A DNA stretch of 21,242 bases from JBGPHT01 sp041484525 (GCA_041484525.1 JBGPHT010000135.1:1-21242), one strand, 5' to 3'; counted from the stretch's first letter, positions 1 through 8,704 are shown. Notes: generated by a model from the letters alone, not told the origin. A program made the numbers and translations.

Positions 1-246
1 ATCAGGCAGATTTGCGGTGTCGATGTCGTAAATGTGGATGATGCCGGGGTGATTCAGGGCGGAAGCCGATTTCGCCTCTAGCACAAAGCGGCGCTTGCGC
101 TCGGGGCTGGCAGTGGCGTCCGGGCGCAACACCTTGATGGCGACGGCACGGTCGAGATGGGTATCGAAAGCACGATACACGACACCCATGCCGCCCTCGC
201 CGAGCTTGGAATCGATCCGGTAATGGCCTAGCGTCTGGCCGATCAT
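1..246 (-). CDS. Ser/Thr protein kinase, N-terminal part (cut by window edge)
   Basis: The first 82 codons of a bacterial Hanks-type (PknB-like) Ser/Thr kinase are visible, with ATG at 246-244. The start MIGQTLGHYRI is typical of acidobacterial kinases whose N-terminus is the catalytic domain itself. The glycine-rich loop GEGGMG lies at residues 16-21, followed by VVYRA. The ATP-binding lysine is in VAIKVL (K38), and the helix-C glutamate is in FVLEAK (E57), followed by LNHPGIIHIYDI. The catalytic HRD and DFG motifs and any sensor domain lie beyond base 1, so the ligand and membrane topology are unknown. Upstream lies an IS21 relic, so the native promoter region may be rearranged. No clear Shine-Dalgarno sequence is seen before the ATG. 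The family call is secure; the substrate is unknown. Confidence 0.92.
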   Translation of the reverse strand, partial: MIGQTLGHYRIDSKLGEGGMGVVYRAFDTHLDRAVAIKVLRPDATASPERKRRFVLEAKSASALNHPGIIHIYDIDTANLPD

Positions 247-512
247 AGAGGCAGCCCCATGCGCTTAAGCCAGTATCTCCATTTTAGATTCCCGACGGTT
301 GGCCGTGTACACCCGACCGCCTCTGGGTGGGCAGTTGAAGCCCGGTTTTTCTCCCCGGCAACCCTTGACCGCCCCGAGATCACGTTTCGGCCGGTCCGGG
401 ATGGATGGGCGCAAATGGACAACCTCTTCCCGATGCCATTTCTCAGACACGTCATCCTCTTGGGCCTCCCTTCCGGCCGATCTTCTAAGCCGTCACCAAC
501 CATGAGCATCGC
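247..512. other. Non-coding or unrecognised stretch upstream of the kinase
   Basis: Short open frames exist on both strands here, but none reads like a known family and none has a good ribosome site. The stretch lies between the kinase start and the IS21 relic, and may hold the kinase promoter plus transposon debris. Confidence 0.4.
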
Positions 513-855
513 CCCAAGAGTCATCAGGCGCATCTGGAGTGGACGCCGTCGCGCCTGGTGCATTGGGCAGAGAAGATCGGGCCCCACACCGCGCAACTGT
601 TCGAGCGGATGATGGCGGACAAACCGCACCCGGAGATGGGCTACCGCAGTTGCCTGGGCGTCATCCGGCTGGCCGGGAAGTACTCTCATGCCCGCATGGA
701 AGCCGCCGCCGAGCGGGCCTTGCTGACCGGCGCGTGCCGCTCGCAGCATCGAGTCGATTCTGAAGAACTCGCTTGACCAGCAGCCCTTGCCGTCGTCTTC
801 GGCGCCGTCGGCGCCCCCACCCCACGACAACATCCGCCGCGCGGAGTACTTCGCC
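513..855 (+). pseudogene. istA: IS21-family transposase IstA, C-terminal relic with frameshift
   Basis: Only the C-terminal tail of an IS21-type transposase (IstA, the DDE recombinase that works with the ATPase IstB) remains. In the frame starting at 513 one reads PKSHQAHLEWTPSRLVHWAE, then KIGPHTAQLFERMMADKPHP and GYRSCLGVIRLA, which is the conserved IstA tail. The frame goes wrong near 735-745. The next frame then carries the terminal signature RSIESILKNSLDQQPLP and HDNIRRAEYFA. The catalytic core upstream is absent and no istB follows, so this is a dead remnant. There is no stop right after the usual terminal residues, and the frame runs on into unrelated sequence. The family call comes from recognising the conserved tail; the exact borders are approximate. 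Confidence 0.8.
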
Positions 856-1163
856 TCGGCATGGTGGCGCGAATCCCGCCAGAGCGCACCGCTCCGTGGT
901 CAATATCGCCTCTACAAGGCGCTCATTTCCAATGTGTGCCGGACGTACCCATGCAGCCCATCATCGCTGATTGGCTCGATTGCCGTCCGAGGGTTGTCGC
1001 CGTGAGGGTACCCCTGGTGATTGCGATGCGAGGTGGGCTTGCCACAGATTTGAGGCAACACGGCCCGTGAGTAAGCCTCATTGGAGGTAGATCGCGCCCG
1101 GAAATTGATTTCGCAACGTCAAGACCCAGCTCCGCCCGTCGCTCAGTGCCCCTGACCACAAGC
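856..1163. other. Stretch without recognisable genes
   Basis: Open frames of about 70-90 codons occur on both strands, but they look like chance frames in GC-rich DNA. No istB, tRNA or clear terminator hairpin was found. The stretch probably represents decayed DNA next to the IS21 relic. Confidence 0.45.
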
Positions 1164-1364
1164 CTAAGCCTCCTCCCGTTCCCTTCGATCAAGTTCGGCA
1201 AGCAGTCTCTTGGATTTCACTGGTCTACCATTGCTTAACCTCCAGCTACCGTCCAGCAAACTCCGAAATACTGGTCGAGGCTGGGACTTGAGCCACTCCT
1301 CTCTGTATGCCTGTAGCCGCACCCAAGCCTCGGCCTGCGTTGCACGGGTTTTCGAGCGCGCCAC
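1164..1364 (-). CDS. Small hypothetical protein (66 aa), possibly a remnant
   Basis: This GTG-started frame encodes a basic, soluble 66-residue protein with protein-like composition: WVRLQAYREEWLK, then FRSLLDGSWRLSNGRPVKSK and a charged end RLLAELDRREREEA. GGGAG lies three bases before the GTG. The frame is open upstream to a TAA near 1429, and that part also reads plausibly (FVRKKSPRLWGVKWEFV), so this may be the tail of a longer broken gene. Third-position GC is lower than in the neighbouring genes, which hints at foreign origin. I do not recognise a family. It sits in a stretch of transposon debris. Confidence 0.35.
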   Translation of the reverse strand: MARSKTRATQAEAWVRLQAYREEWLKSQPRPVFRSLLDGSWRLSNGRPVKSKRLLAELDRREREEA

Positions 1365-1563
1365 AAACTCCCATTTGACTCCCCATAGCCGAGGCGACTT
1401 CTTGCGAACAAACTGCGCCGCGGGTTAACGCTGCCGGGCTGATGTGGAAGCGACATGGCTAGTGCGCGCCGCGTGACATTCACGTTACTACCTTCGCGTT
1501 CTGGCCGCCCATTGGCGAAATTGCTGCGAACCAAAAGCCGCCTGCACCGTATATTGATTCAGT

Positions 1564-2898
1564 ATGACGTTGCGAACGGTGCTCGCCTTGCCGGTGTTTG
1601 CGGTGGTCTGCCTGGCGCAGGGCGGACTCTTTCAAGGCGCCAAGGTCTCGACCGTGCGTCTTGCTTTCACGCGTGAGCAATGGCGCGGCCTCGAGCCGCA
1701 CGGGTCAGGAAATGGCGGTGTGAACTTCGGGCGCGGCGAATGGCTGCAAGGCCCGCCGGGTAAGCGAAACGGGCTCGCGTCCGCCATGGGTATCGAGTTC
1801 AACACCGTTCACGCCAGCCTGACGTTCGACGACCGGGAATTCCACGATGTAGCGGTCCGGTACAAGGGCAACGGCACCTATCTGGAAGGGATGGGCGCGG
1901 GCAAATTCTCGTTCAAGGTCGATCTGCACGAGTTTGTGAAGGGGCAGAACCTCGCGGGCTCGACCAAGCTGAACCTCCACAGCAACATCACCGATCCGAG
2001 TTGGATGAACGAGCCACTGTCCTACCGGTTGTATCGTGATGCCGGGGTGCCAGCCCCGCGCACCGGTTACACGCGCCTCTATCTGACCGTCGCCCGCGAG
2101 TACGAGAAGCGATATGCCGGGCTGTATTCGGTGGTCGAAAATGTGGACGATCGCTTCACCGCCCGCAGCTTCGCCAACAAGGGCGGCGCCTTGTTCAAGC
2201 CGGTCTCGACGAGCCTGTTCCGCTATCTGGGCGAGGATTGGGCAAAGTACAACCAGACTTATGACCCGAAGGGGAGTCCGACGGTCGAGCAGAAGCAAAG
2301 GGTTATCGATTTCACCAAGCTGGTGACCCAGGCGAGCGACGCGGAGTTTGCCGCGCGTCTCGGGCAATATCTGGACCTGGAAGAGTTTGCGCGATACATG
2401 GCAGTGATGGTTTTTCTGTCGGACATGGATGGAATTCTGGGGCCGGGTCAAAACTTCTATCTCTACCTGGATCCCAAAACACAGAAGTTCTCTTTCGTGC
2501 CGTGGGACCAGGATCATTCGTTCGGCCAGTTTCCCATGATCGGCAGCCAGCAGCAGCGCAACAACCTCAGCATTCACAAGCCCTGGGTTGGCCGAAAGCG
2601 CTTTTTCGAACGCGTCTTCGCCGTTGACGCGTTCAAGAAGCCTTACCTGGCGAGGTTGGAGGAGTTCAGCCGCACCATCTTCGAGCCGCAACGCTTTGCG
2701 GACCAAGTGGACGAAGTCGCAACCGTGATCCGGCCAGCCGTGGAGGAATCGAGGCTGGATCGTTTCGAGCGCGCGGTTGCGGGGACGAGCCGGTCGATGG
2801 TGCCGATCAAGCCTTTTGTGAAGTTGCGGTCGAAGTCGATTATCGACCAGCTTGCCGGCAGATCGCAGGGCGAACGCATCGAGGACGGGTCGCGTTAG
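1564..2898 (+). CDS. Secreted CotH-like (spore-coat-kinase family) protein
   Basis: This 444-residue protein starts with a signal peptide (hydrophobic residues 4-18, VLALPVFAVVCLAQ), so it is probably exported. The middle carries CotH-family landmarks: a VRYKGNGTYLEG strand (98-109), KFSFKVDLHEFV (114-125), SYRLYRDAGVPAPRT (153-167), YAGLYSVVENVDDRF (184-198) and GGALFKPVS (207-215). The key acidic motif WDQDHSFG is at 314-321 and matches the family's metal/catalytic WDxDxSFG. CotH proteins are atypical protein kinases in Bacillus spores. In Acidobacteria and Planctomycetes, relatives are exported and their substrates are mostly unknown. The gene stands alone on its strand and converges on the DUF1501 operon with 73 bases between stops. 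No strong Shine-Dalgarno sequence is seen before the ATG. The family is secure; kinase activity is inferred. Confidence 0.88.
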   Translation: MTLRTVLALPVFAVVCLAQGGLFQGAKVSTVRLAFTREQWRGLEPHGSGNGGVNFGRGEWLQGPPGKRNGLASAMGIEFNTVHASLTFDDREFHDVAVRYKGNGTYLEGMGAGKFSFKVDLHEFVKGQNLAGSTKLNLHSNITDPSWMNEPLSYRLYRDAGVPAPRTGYTRLYLTVAREYEKRYAGLYSVVENVDDRFTARSFANKGGALFKPVSTSLFRYLGEDWAKYNQTYDPKGSPTVEQKQRVIDFTKLVTQASDAEFAARLGQYLDLEEFARYMAVMVFLSDMDGILGPGQNFYLYLDPKTQKFSFVPWDQDHSFGQFPMIGSQQQRNNLSIHKPWVGRKRFFERVFAVDAFKKPYLARLEEFSRTIFEPQRFADQVDEVATVIRPAVEESRLDRFERAVAGTSRSMVPIKPFVKLRSKSIIDQLAGRSQGERIEDGSR

Positions 2899-2971
2899 TC
2901 CAGGGCATCTGTGGTTTTCAACACCGATCGGCAGCCACTTCGACCGGGCAGCCTCTCGCCGCTATCTCCGA

Positions 2972-4417
2972 TCAGCCCCAGAGGCCCGTGACCACCTTGC
3001 CCTTTACCAACTCACGCGGCTGATTCAGGTGGTTCAGCAGCACCATGTCAGGGTCGATGCCCAACGCGTAATATACGGTTGCGAGCAGGTCGTTCGGATG
3101 TACCGGCTTGTCTTTCGGCGACGATGCCGTCTGGTCCGATTCTCCGTATTGCGCGCCGCGCGCGATGCCGCATCCGGCGACGACGGCGCTGTAGCAGTAC
3201 GGCCAGTGGTCCCGTCCGTCCGGTGCATTCGAATTCCCTGACGTGCTGACACCGATGCGCGGCGAACGCCCGAACTCGCCGATGGCCACCACCAGCGTCT
3301 CGGCCAGCATGCCGCGATCGTTCATGTCCTCCAGGAGCGCCGAGAGCCCGCGGTCCAGCTTGGGACAGTGCAGGTTCTTGAGCGGACCGAAATTGGCCGC
3401 GTGCGTGTCCCACGAATCCACTTCCGGATTGCCATTGGCGACGGCCGGCCAGTTCATCTGCACGAAGCGCGTCCCCGCCTCGATCAGCCGGCGCGAGAGC
3501 AGCAGTCCCTGTCCGAACGTCGTCAGACCGTAACGCTCGCGGACCTTGTCCGGCTCCTTCGTGAGGTCGAAAGCATCGCGCGCCTTGCCCGACAGCACCA
3601 GTTCGAACGCCTTCCCGTAGTATTCGTCGATGGCGTAACTCTTCAGCGCCTTCTCCAGGTCCGGCATGGACTCGTTCATGCCCTTCAGCAACTCGAAGCG
3701 GTCCTTCAGGCGCTCGGGCGGAATGTCCTTGCGCAGCGCCAGGTCCTCAGTCTTGATGGGCTTCGCCGGATCCTGATAGAGCCGGTAGGGATCATAAGCC
3801 TTGCCCAGGAAACCCGCCGCGCCGCCCTTGCCGATCACACCTGATTCCTGCAATGGACGCGGCAGTTCCACGAACGGCAGCACCGCTTCTTTCGGCGGCT
3901 TCAGCTTGGATACGTGGCTGCCGGCCGTCGGAAAGTCCGCGGGACTCGGCGGCTCCAGTTGGCCGGATGGCGACACGCGGTCCGGCGGATATCCCGTCAG
4001 CATCTGGTAAATCGCCGCCGTGTGGTTGAACAGACCGTTGGGCGTGTAGCTCATGGAGCGGATCAGGGTCGCCTTATCCAGCGCCTTCGCCATCATCGGC
4101 ATGTGCTCGCCGATATGCGTTCCCGGAATCTTCGTCGGGATCGCCTTGAAGTCTCCGCGGATATTCGCCGGCGCGTCCGGCTTCGGATCCCAGAGATCGA
4201 TGTGACTGGGTCCGCCTTGCAGGAAAACCATGATGACGGACTTCGCCGTACCGAATCCGCGAGCGCCCTCGAACTTCTCGGCGGCGCGCGCCGTTTTCTG
4301 CCACGCCAGAAAGTTCGCGAGATTCAACCCGAACATTCCGATCGATCCCGCGCGCAGCAGTTCGCGCCGCGTAGGACCTTCGCACGTATGACACCGTCGG
4401 CCTGGAATCACGAGCAT
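2972..4417 (-). CDS. DUF1501 family protein, Tat-exported
   Basis: DUF1501 proteins (481 residues here) belong to the sulfatase/alkaline-phosphatase-like superfamily and are common in Planctomycetes and Acidobacteria. Their substrate is unproven. A twin-arginine signal TRRELLRAG (residues 16-24) precedes a hydrophobic stretch ending near ARAA (43-46), indicating folded export. Family motifs are VIMVFLQGGPSHIDLWDPKP (61-80), GEFGRSP (380-386) and GRDHWP (401-406). Cysteines at 9 and 12 lie ahead of the twin arginines. The ATG at 4417 is preceded at six bases by GGAGGAGG, and 17 bases separate it from the DUF1549/DUF1553 stop, so the gene is the last of the operon. The usual partnership of DUF1501 with DUF1549/DUF1553 cytochrome c proteins is conserved here. 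The family is secure; the role is unknown. Confidence 0.93.
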   Translation of the reverse strand: MLVIPGRRCHTCEGPTRRELLRAGSIGMFGLNLANFLAWQKTARAAEKFEGARGFGTAKSVIMVFLQGGPSHIDLWDPKPDAPANIRGDFKAIPTKIPGTHIGEHMPMMAKALDKATLIRSMSYTPNGLFNHTAAIYQMLTGYPPDRVSPSGQLEPPSPADFPTAGSHVSKLKPPKEAVLPFVELPRPLQESGVIGKGGAAGFLGKAYDPYRLYQDPAKPIKTEDLALRKDIPPERLKDRFELLKGMNESMPDLEKALKSYAIDEYYGKAFELVLSGKARDAFDLTKEPDKVRERYGLTTFGQGLLLSRRLIEAGTRFVQMNWPAVANGNPEVDSWDTHAANFGPLKNLHCPKLDRGLSALLEDMNDRGMLAETLVVAIGEFGRSPRIGVSTSGNSNAPDGRDHWPYCYSAVVAGCGIARGAQYGESDQTASSPKDKPVHPNDLLATVYYALGIDPDMVLLNHLNQPRELVKGKVVTGLWG

Positions 4418-4423
4418 GACGAA

Positions 4424-4431
4424 CCTCCTCC
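4424..4431 (-). promoter_or_regulatory. Strong ribosome binding site of the DUF1501 gene
   Basis: GGAGGAGG lies six bases before the ATG at 4417 and overlaps none of the preceding gene. Confidence 0.75.
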
Positions 4432-4434
4432 TGG

Positions 4435-6621
4435 TCAGTAGTTATACAGAAACGCCTTGCTGTTGACGAGCGCCCACAGCAGGTCCTGCGCGCGCGCCGC
4501 GCGGCTGGAACCCGCTTGCAGATACTTCAGTGCGCTTGCCAGTTCCGCGGCGGTGGGCGGCCGGCTCAGCGACGCGAGATACAAATCCTCGATCAGGTCG
4601 CGATCCGGTCTGCCGCCTAGAATCGATTTCGCAATCCGCCCATTCGCGTCCGCCACCGCGTCCGAAATAGTCTTCCCGTTCACCAGATTCAGCGCTTGCG
4701 GCAGGCTCAGGTCGCTGCGCCGCTCGCATTCGCACGACGATTCCCGCGGTGGCCTTCCGAACAGGTCGAGGAACCCATCCTTGCCGATATGCGGATCGGT
4801 CAACTGTTCCGCGCGTGTGTCGAGCGGCGCTTCCGGGAACACCGGCCGCACTCCCGTCGCGCCTGCCAGCGCGTCCATCAATTCCTCCGCGCTCAGCCGC
4901 CGTGGCGCAGCGTGCGAGAAGTTCTCCCCGTCTTTCTCATTCCATTCGTTGGTCGCGATGCTTGCCTGGTACGTGCGGGAGTTGGCGATCGTCCGGATCA
5001 GGTTGCGCAAGTCGAAATCGTGAGCCACGAAATCGTTCGTCAGCGCATCGAGCAGCGCGGGATTGCTCGCCGGATTGGACGCGCGGATGTCATCCACCGG
5101 ATCGATAATCCCGCGCCCGAAGAAGTAGCTCCACACACGATTGACCGTCGATTTTGCAAAGAACGGGTTGTCCTTCGCCGTCAGCCAGTCCGCGTATGCC
5201 AGGCGCCGCCGCGCATCGGTGGGCACAGCGCTGTCACCCGAATGCGCCGCCGGAAGAATGAATTTCGGATTCATCACGCGGCCGTCCTTCGGATGCTTCA
5301 TGTCGAAGTCCTGCCGCTGATCGTAGATAATTTCCTCGCCCACCTCGTAACCGGGACGGATCCCCACTGCCGAGAAGAACGCCGCCATCTCGTAATACTG
5401 GTTTTGCGTCCAGCGCTCGAACGGATGGTCGTGGCACTGCGCGCACACCATGCGCACTCCCAGGAACACCTGCGTGGTCTTCTCCATCGTGGGCTTGGGC
5501 TCGCGCGTTACGCGGAAAAAATTCGCCGCCGGATTCTCGTAGGAACTCCCGCGGGATTCGAGCATCTCCCGCACCATGTGGTCGTACGGCTTGTTCTTCT
5601 CGATGGATTCGCGAATCCACTCGCGAAACTCATACCCGCCTTTTTCACCCAGGTATTTCCGATTGTTCTGCAACAGGTCGCCCCACTTGAGCGTCCAATG
5701 GTCCACATACGCCGTGCTCGCCATGAGCTTGTCGATCATGGCGCCGCGCTTCGCCTTCGACGCATCTGCCACGAACGCCCGCACCTCTGCCGGCGTGGGC
5801 AGTTGCCCCGTCAGGTCGAGCGACACCCGCCGCAGGAATCCGGCATCGTCGACGGAGGGCGACGGTTGCAGTTTCAGCCGCTGCAGCTTGGCGTCGTTCG
5901 TCCGGTCGATGTAATTGGTCTGCGGCAGCGCCTTCCACACGAAGCCGGGCTTAGGGTTCAACACGGTCACCGGCAGCGTCGTTAGATTTCCCTGGTAGCG
6001 GACCAGCAGCGTCGCTTCGCCGACGCGCGCGCCCTTCACTGAGGCGTCCGTCACCGCCGCCACGTCCGGCACATTACTTTCCACCATCGCCTCGCGAGTC
6101 ACATCGCGCGACTCGCCGTCGGCGTAAGTCGCGGTGACTTTCACGCCGGCCGATTCACCCGGCGCCTTCATGAAGATCTCGGTGGGAGCCGCCTCCAGCC
6201 GCTTCACCGTGTCGGCCGCTGGGTTGCCATACGGCACTCCCTGCGCGATCCAGTTGTAAATGGTCTTGTAATAATCGGAGCCTATGTCGAATCGCAAGCC
6301 GCCGCCGTGCGCCACCTCCTGGGTCGGCTTTGCCAGCATCAGGCTACGTGCCGGGTCGGCCCGGTTGAAGCGCCGCCCGTACAGATCGTACAGCAGCGCT
6401 TCATAATCAAACTGAGGATCGTAGCCGCGCAGCGAGAGCTTGAATCCGTTCTTGCCCTTGGCCGCCCCATGGCACGGCCCCGACGTGCAGCCTACCTTAT
6501 TAAGGATGGGGGCCACGTCGCGCAGATACGTCACCTTGGGCGTATCCGCCGCGCTCAGCACGCCGGTCAGCATCAGGCACGGGAACAAGAGCAAAGTCCT
6601 ATTGTTGATTTGGCGCGACAC
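4435..6621 (-). CDS. DUF1549/DUF1553 protein with cytochrome c and Ig-like domains
   Basis: This 728-residue exported protein has a signal peptide ending about LSA-AD (residues 22-25). A planctomycete-type cytochrome c segment follows, whose heme site is the unusual CX4CH form (CTSGPCHGA, C45, C50, H51) followed by GKNGFKLSLRGYDPQFDY. A bacterial Ig-like (BIG2-type) domain spans about 148-222. DUF1549 spans about 240-430 and contains a second heme-like site MVCAQCHDHPFERW (C393, C396, H397). DUF1553 follows to the C-terminus (about 465-725, including FAKSTVNRVWSYFFGRGI). The start is GTG at 6621, chosen because GGAGGG stands seven bases upstream. The gene overlaps the end of the PPC gene by 23 bases, which suggests translational coupling. 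It is probably a periplasmic redox protein working with the DUF1501 product; the substrate is unknown. Confidence 0.93.
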   Translation of the reverse strand: MSRQINNRTLLLFPCLMLTGVLSAADTPKVTYLRDVAPILNKVGCTSGPCHGAAKGKNGFKLSLRGYDPQFDYEALLYDLYGRRFNRADPARSLMLAKPTQEVAHGGGLRFDIGSDYYKTIYNWIAQGVPYGNPAADTVKRLEAAPTEIFMKAPGESAGVKVTATYADGESRDVTREAMVESNVPDVAAVTDASVKGARVGEATLLVRYQGNLTTLPVTVLNPKPGFVWKALPQTNYIDRTNDAKLQRLKLQPSPSVDDAGFLRRVSLDLTGQLPTPAEVRAFVADASKAKRGAMIDKLMASTAYVDHWTLKWGDLLQNNRKYLGEKGGYEFREWIRESIEKNKPYDHMVREMLESRGSSYENPAANFFRVTREPKPTMEKTTQVFLGVRMVCAQCHDHPFERWTQNQYYEMAAFFSAVGIRPGYEVGEEIIYDQRQDFDMKHPKDGRVMNPKFILPAAHSGDSAVPTDARRRLAYADWLTAKDNPFFAKSTVNRVWSYFFGRGIIDPVDDIRASNPASNPALLDALTNDFVAHDFDLRNLIRTIANSRTYQASIATNEWNEKDGENFSHAAPRRLSAEELMDALAGATGVRPVFPEAPLDTRAEQLTDPHIGKDGFLDLFGRPPRESSCECERRSDLSLPQALNLVNGKTISDAVADANGRIAKSILGGRPDRDLIEDLYLASLSRPPTAAELASALKYLQAGSSRAARAQDLLWALVNSKAFLYNY

Positions 6622-8704
6622 GGTTCGTCCCTCCGCTCACTTCAAACGGAATCGGCCGCGACAGAATGCCTTCTTCGCCGTCATCCGTCTTCAGCCGTCC
6701 GTTGATATACAGGTCGTACCGCGCCGGGTCGGTCGCCTTCGTGGTGGTCACGGCAAAAGTACCGGACATCGCGCCCGCGCCCGATTGCATGTCGATCACC
6801 CGGATATCCTTCGCGCCGATTACGCTGACACCCACGTCCTTCGGCGGAGTTCCGCGCCCTCGCAGCTTCCACTGGTATTCGTATTCGTACCGCGCGCCCT
6901 CATCCATCTCCTTGCGGCGCATCTGCCGTACTTCGAGCGTGGCTCCCGGCGGCTCCGCCAGTGCCACTGGAAGTTCCATCCCCAACCACGGTGCCATCAG
7001 GGAACGCTGCCGATCCACCACACCTTGCTCCGTGGCTCCGGCCACGTCCACCACCATACCCGGACCGCGCGCCTGCCGGCGGACCATCGCGCCATCGGCG
7101 AGCGATCCCTCTCCCCACACTTGCAACTCGCTCACCGGCAGTTCCACGCCCGGATCGGCCGTCAGCAGCAGCACCCCGCGCCGGTTGAGCGTGCGCGCGT
7201 TGTCGGCATCGATGTATTCGCGCGGGATGATGCCGCCCTCCACGCGGATGCCCTTGGGCAGATTCGGAATCGTCAGTTGAATGGGACCGTCATAACCGCG
7301 CCGGTCCGCCGCGACATTGATCGCCACCGTTCCGCCCGCCGGGACGTTCACGAAGGGAGACAATGTCGTCAGCGTAAAATCTTCGGCCTGCCGGCGCGCG
7401 ATCAGCCGGTAACCATAGAGCGGTCCGCCGCGCAGCGCCAGGTCTTCCACCGTCACTGCCACTTCGTGGACGCCCGCCGGCACCGTCAGGTTGAGAAATG
7501 GATCGCTGCTCGTGCGGCTGGTTCCCTGAATCACGAACACGTCTTCGGGCAGCGGTTTGTCTCCCGCCGAGTCGAGCTTCTTACCGCTCGCATCCCACAC
7601 CGTGATGATACCCTCGAGCCGCGATGTGCCCAGTTCCCGGGCCTGCAATTCGAAAAGCAGTTTCTCGCCCGGCTGCACCTTCACGCGGTATCGATCCACT
7701 TCACCCGCCTTGTCCAACCGGCCATTCACCACGCCCGGCAGGGGCATCGCGCCCTCCACGGGTTCCTGCACTTCCGGCAGATCGCTCACCGCAAACAGGA
7801 AGGGCAGCGCCGGCGAATCCGGCAGCGCAATGCTGGCAAACGCCTCGCTCTTACCTGTATGGCGCAAGTCCACCTTCGACTGCACGCCGGCGCCAAGGCG
7901 TCCGCCGAAAAACGTCACAGGCACCTGCTCGCCGCGCCGGCCACCCAGCGGAAAAATGCCCTCGGCATACCGGTACGCCCCCATCTTCAGCCGGTAGAAG
8001 TTCTGCGACTGCCCGCTGAATCTTGCGTCCGTCACCTCCACGTAGTAACTGCCTTCGCTTGGGAATGTGAAATCCAGGCGGGCATCGAGGCCCGTTCCTG
8101 CACTGTCGTCGCTGCGCGCCAGTTGCCGGCCTGCGCCGTCGAGAATTCGCAGCACGGGGTCGATGGCGGAGCCACATCGCCGCGCCTCCACCTCGAACAC
8201 GCGCCGTTCTCCCCCTTTGCCGTAGACGCGGAAAACATCGCGTTCGGCGCCGCGCAAGGTTCCGTTCACGACCACCGGCGTCGACCTGACCGGCTCCGCC
8301 GTCTCGATTGAATCGTTGCGATTGGGAGGCGAATACGGCTGCGATTCTTCTTCCGTCACTTCAGGAAACGTTCCCAGCGTGAATAGCAGGATGTTCGAAA
8401 TTCCCGTGGGGGTCTCGATTCGAACGGGATAAACGCCCGGCGCCGCATCGGCTTTGGGCTCCACCAGGAATGTTGCCGAACGCCCCGGCGTCATCATCGC
8501 GCCCGGCTTCTCGGTCGGGACCACCTGAGTGAAAGAAACCGGCAGCGTCGAAATGACGCGCGCCGCGTCTCCGATACTCCGCCCCACCACGGTCAGCGTG
8601 AACGGACGCCCGATCTCGGCGCCGCGCGGGTTCAACTCCGTGAGTACCGGCGTCGCTGCCAGTGCGGCCTGCGCCGCGAAAACTAACATCCATGGACTTT
8701 GCAT
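6599..8704 (-). CDS. Exported PPC-domain / Ig-like protein
   Basis: The ATG at 8704 gives 701 residues starting MQSPWMLVFAAQAALAA, a clear signal peptide. The longer open frame upstream (to 8974) is arginine-rich shadow inside the WD40 gene. The ATG shares one base with the WD40 stop (TGATG), so the two are translationally coupled. Residues 18-112 form an IPT/Ig-like beta domain (VLTELNPRGAEIGRPFTLTV). Two bacterial pre-peptidase C-terminal (PPC)-like jelly-roll domains follow at about 145-240 (VVVNGTLRGAERDVFRV to EGSYYVEVTD) and 325-437 (GVVNGRLDKAGEVDRYRV to YGYRLIA). The remainder is beta-rich with no catalytic motif seen. Such proteins accompany cytochrome/WD40 and DUF1549 proteins in Acidobacteria and Planctomycetes, and are presumably binding or scaffolding partners outside the cell membrane. 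Confidence 0.85.
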   Translation of the reverse strand: MQSPWMLVFAAQAALAATPVLTELNPRGAEIGRPFTLTVVGRSIGDAARVISTLPVSFTQVVPTEKPGAMMTPGRSATFLVEPKADAAPGVYPVRIETPTGISNILLFTLGTFPEVTEEESQPYSPPNRNDSIETAEPVRSTPVVVNGTLRGAERDVFRVYGKGGERRVFEVEARRCGSAIDPVLRILDGAGRQLARSDDSAGTGLDARLDFTFPSEGSYYVEVTDARFSGQSQNFYRLKMGAYRYAEGIFPLGGRRGEQVPVTFFGGRLGAGVQSKVDLRHTGKSEAFASIALPDSPALPFLFAVSDLPEVQEPVEGAMPLPGVVNGRLDKAGEVDRYRVKVQPGEKLLFELQARELGTSRLEGIITVWDASGKKLDSAGDKPLPEDVFVIQGTSRTSSDPFLNLTVPAGVHEVAVTVEDLALRGGPLYGYRLIARRQAEDFTLTTLSPFVNVPAGGTVAINVAADRRGYDGPIQLTIPNLPKGIRVEGGIIPREYIDADNARTLNRRGVLLLTADPGVELPVSELQVWGEGSLADGAMVRRQARGPGMVVDVAGATEQGVVDRQRSLMAPWLGMELPVALAEPPGATLEVRQMRRKEMDEGARYEYEYQWKLRGRGTPPKDVGVSVIGAKDIRVIDMQSGAGAMSGTFAVTTTKATDPARYDLYINGRLKTDDGEEGILSRPIPFEVSGGTNRVAPNQQ
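6629..6634 (-). promoter_or_regulatory. Ribosome binding site deciding a GTG start
   Basis: GGAGGG lies seven bases before the GTG at 6621, inside the end of the PPC gene. It fixes GTG as the start of the DUF1549/DUF1553 gene. Confidence 0.75.

Noticed and set aside
243..833. 196-codon minus-strand frame upstream of the kinase, ending in an ATGA-like overlap with it
   Set aside because: It is antisense to the recognisable IS21 tail and shows no family features, so the overlap with the kinase start is probably chance.
1705..2706. 333-codon minus-strand frame inside the CotH gene
   Set aside because: It is antisense to a clear family protein, has no recognisable motifs and no ribosome site; such frames arise from high third-position GC.
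2950..2985. Inverted repeat GCCTCT ... AGAGGC between the CotH and DUF1501 stops as a terminator
   Set aside because: The arms are six bases with a loop of over 20 bases, no U-tract follows, and the second arm lies inside the DUF1501 gene.
6440..8311. 623-codon plus-strand frame opposite the PPC and DUF1549 genes
   Set aside because: His/Arg/Gln-rich composition typical of an antisense shadow; both genes on the minus strand have domain support.
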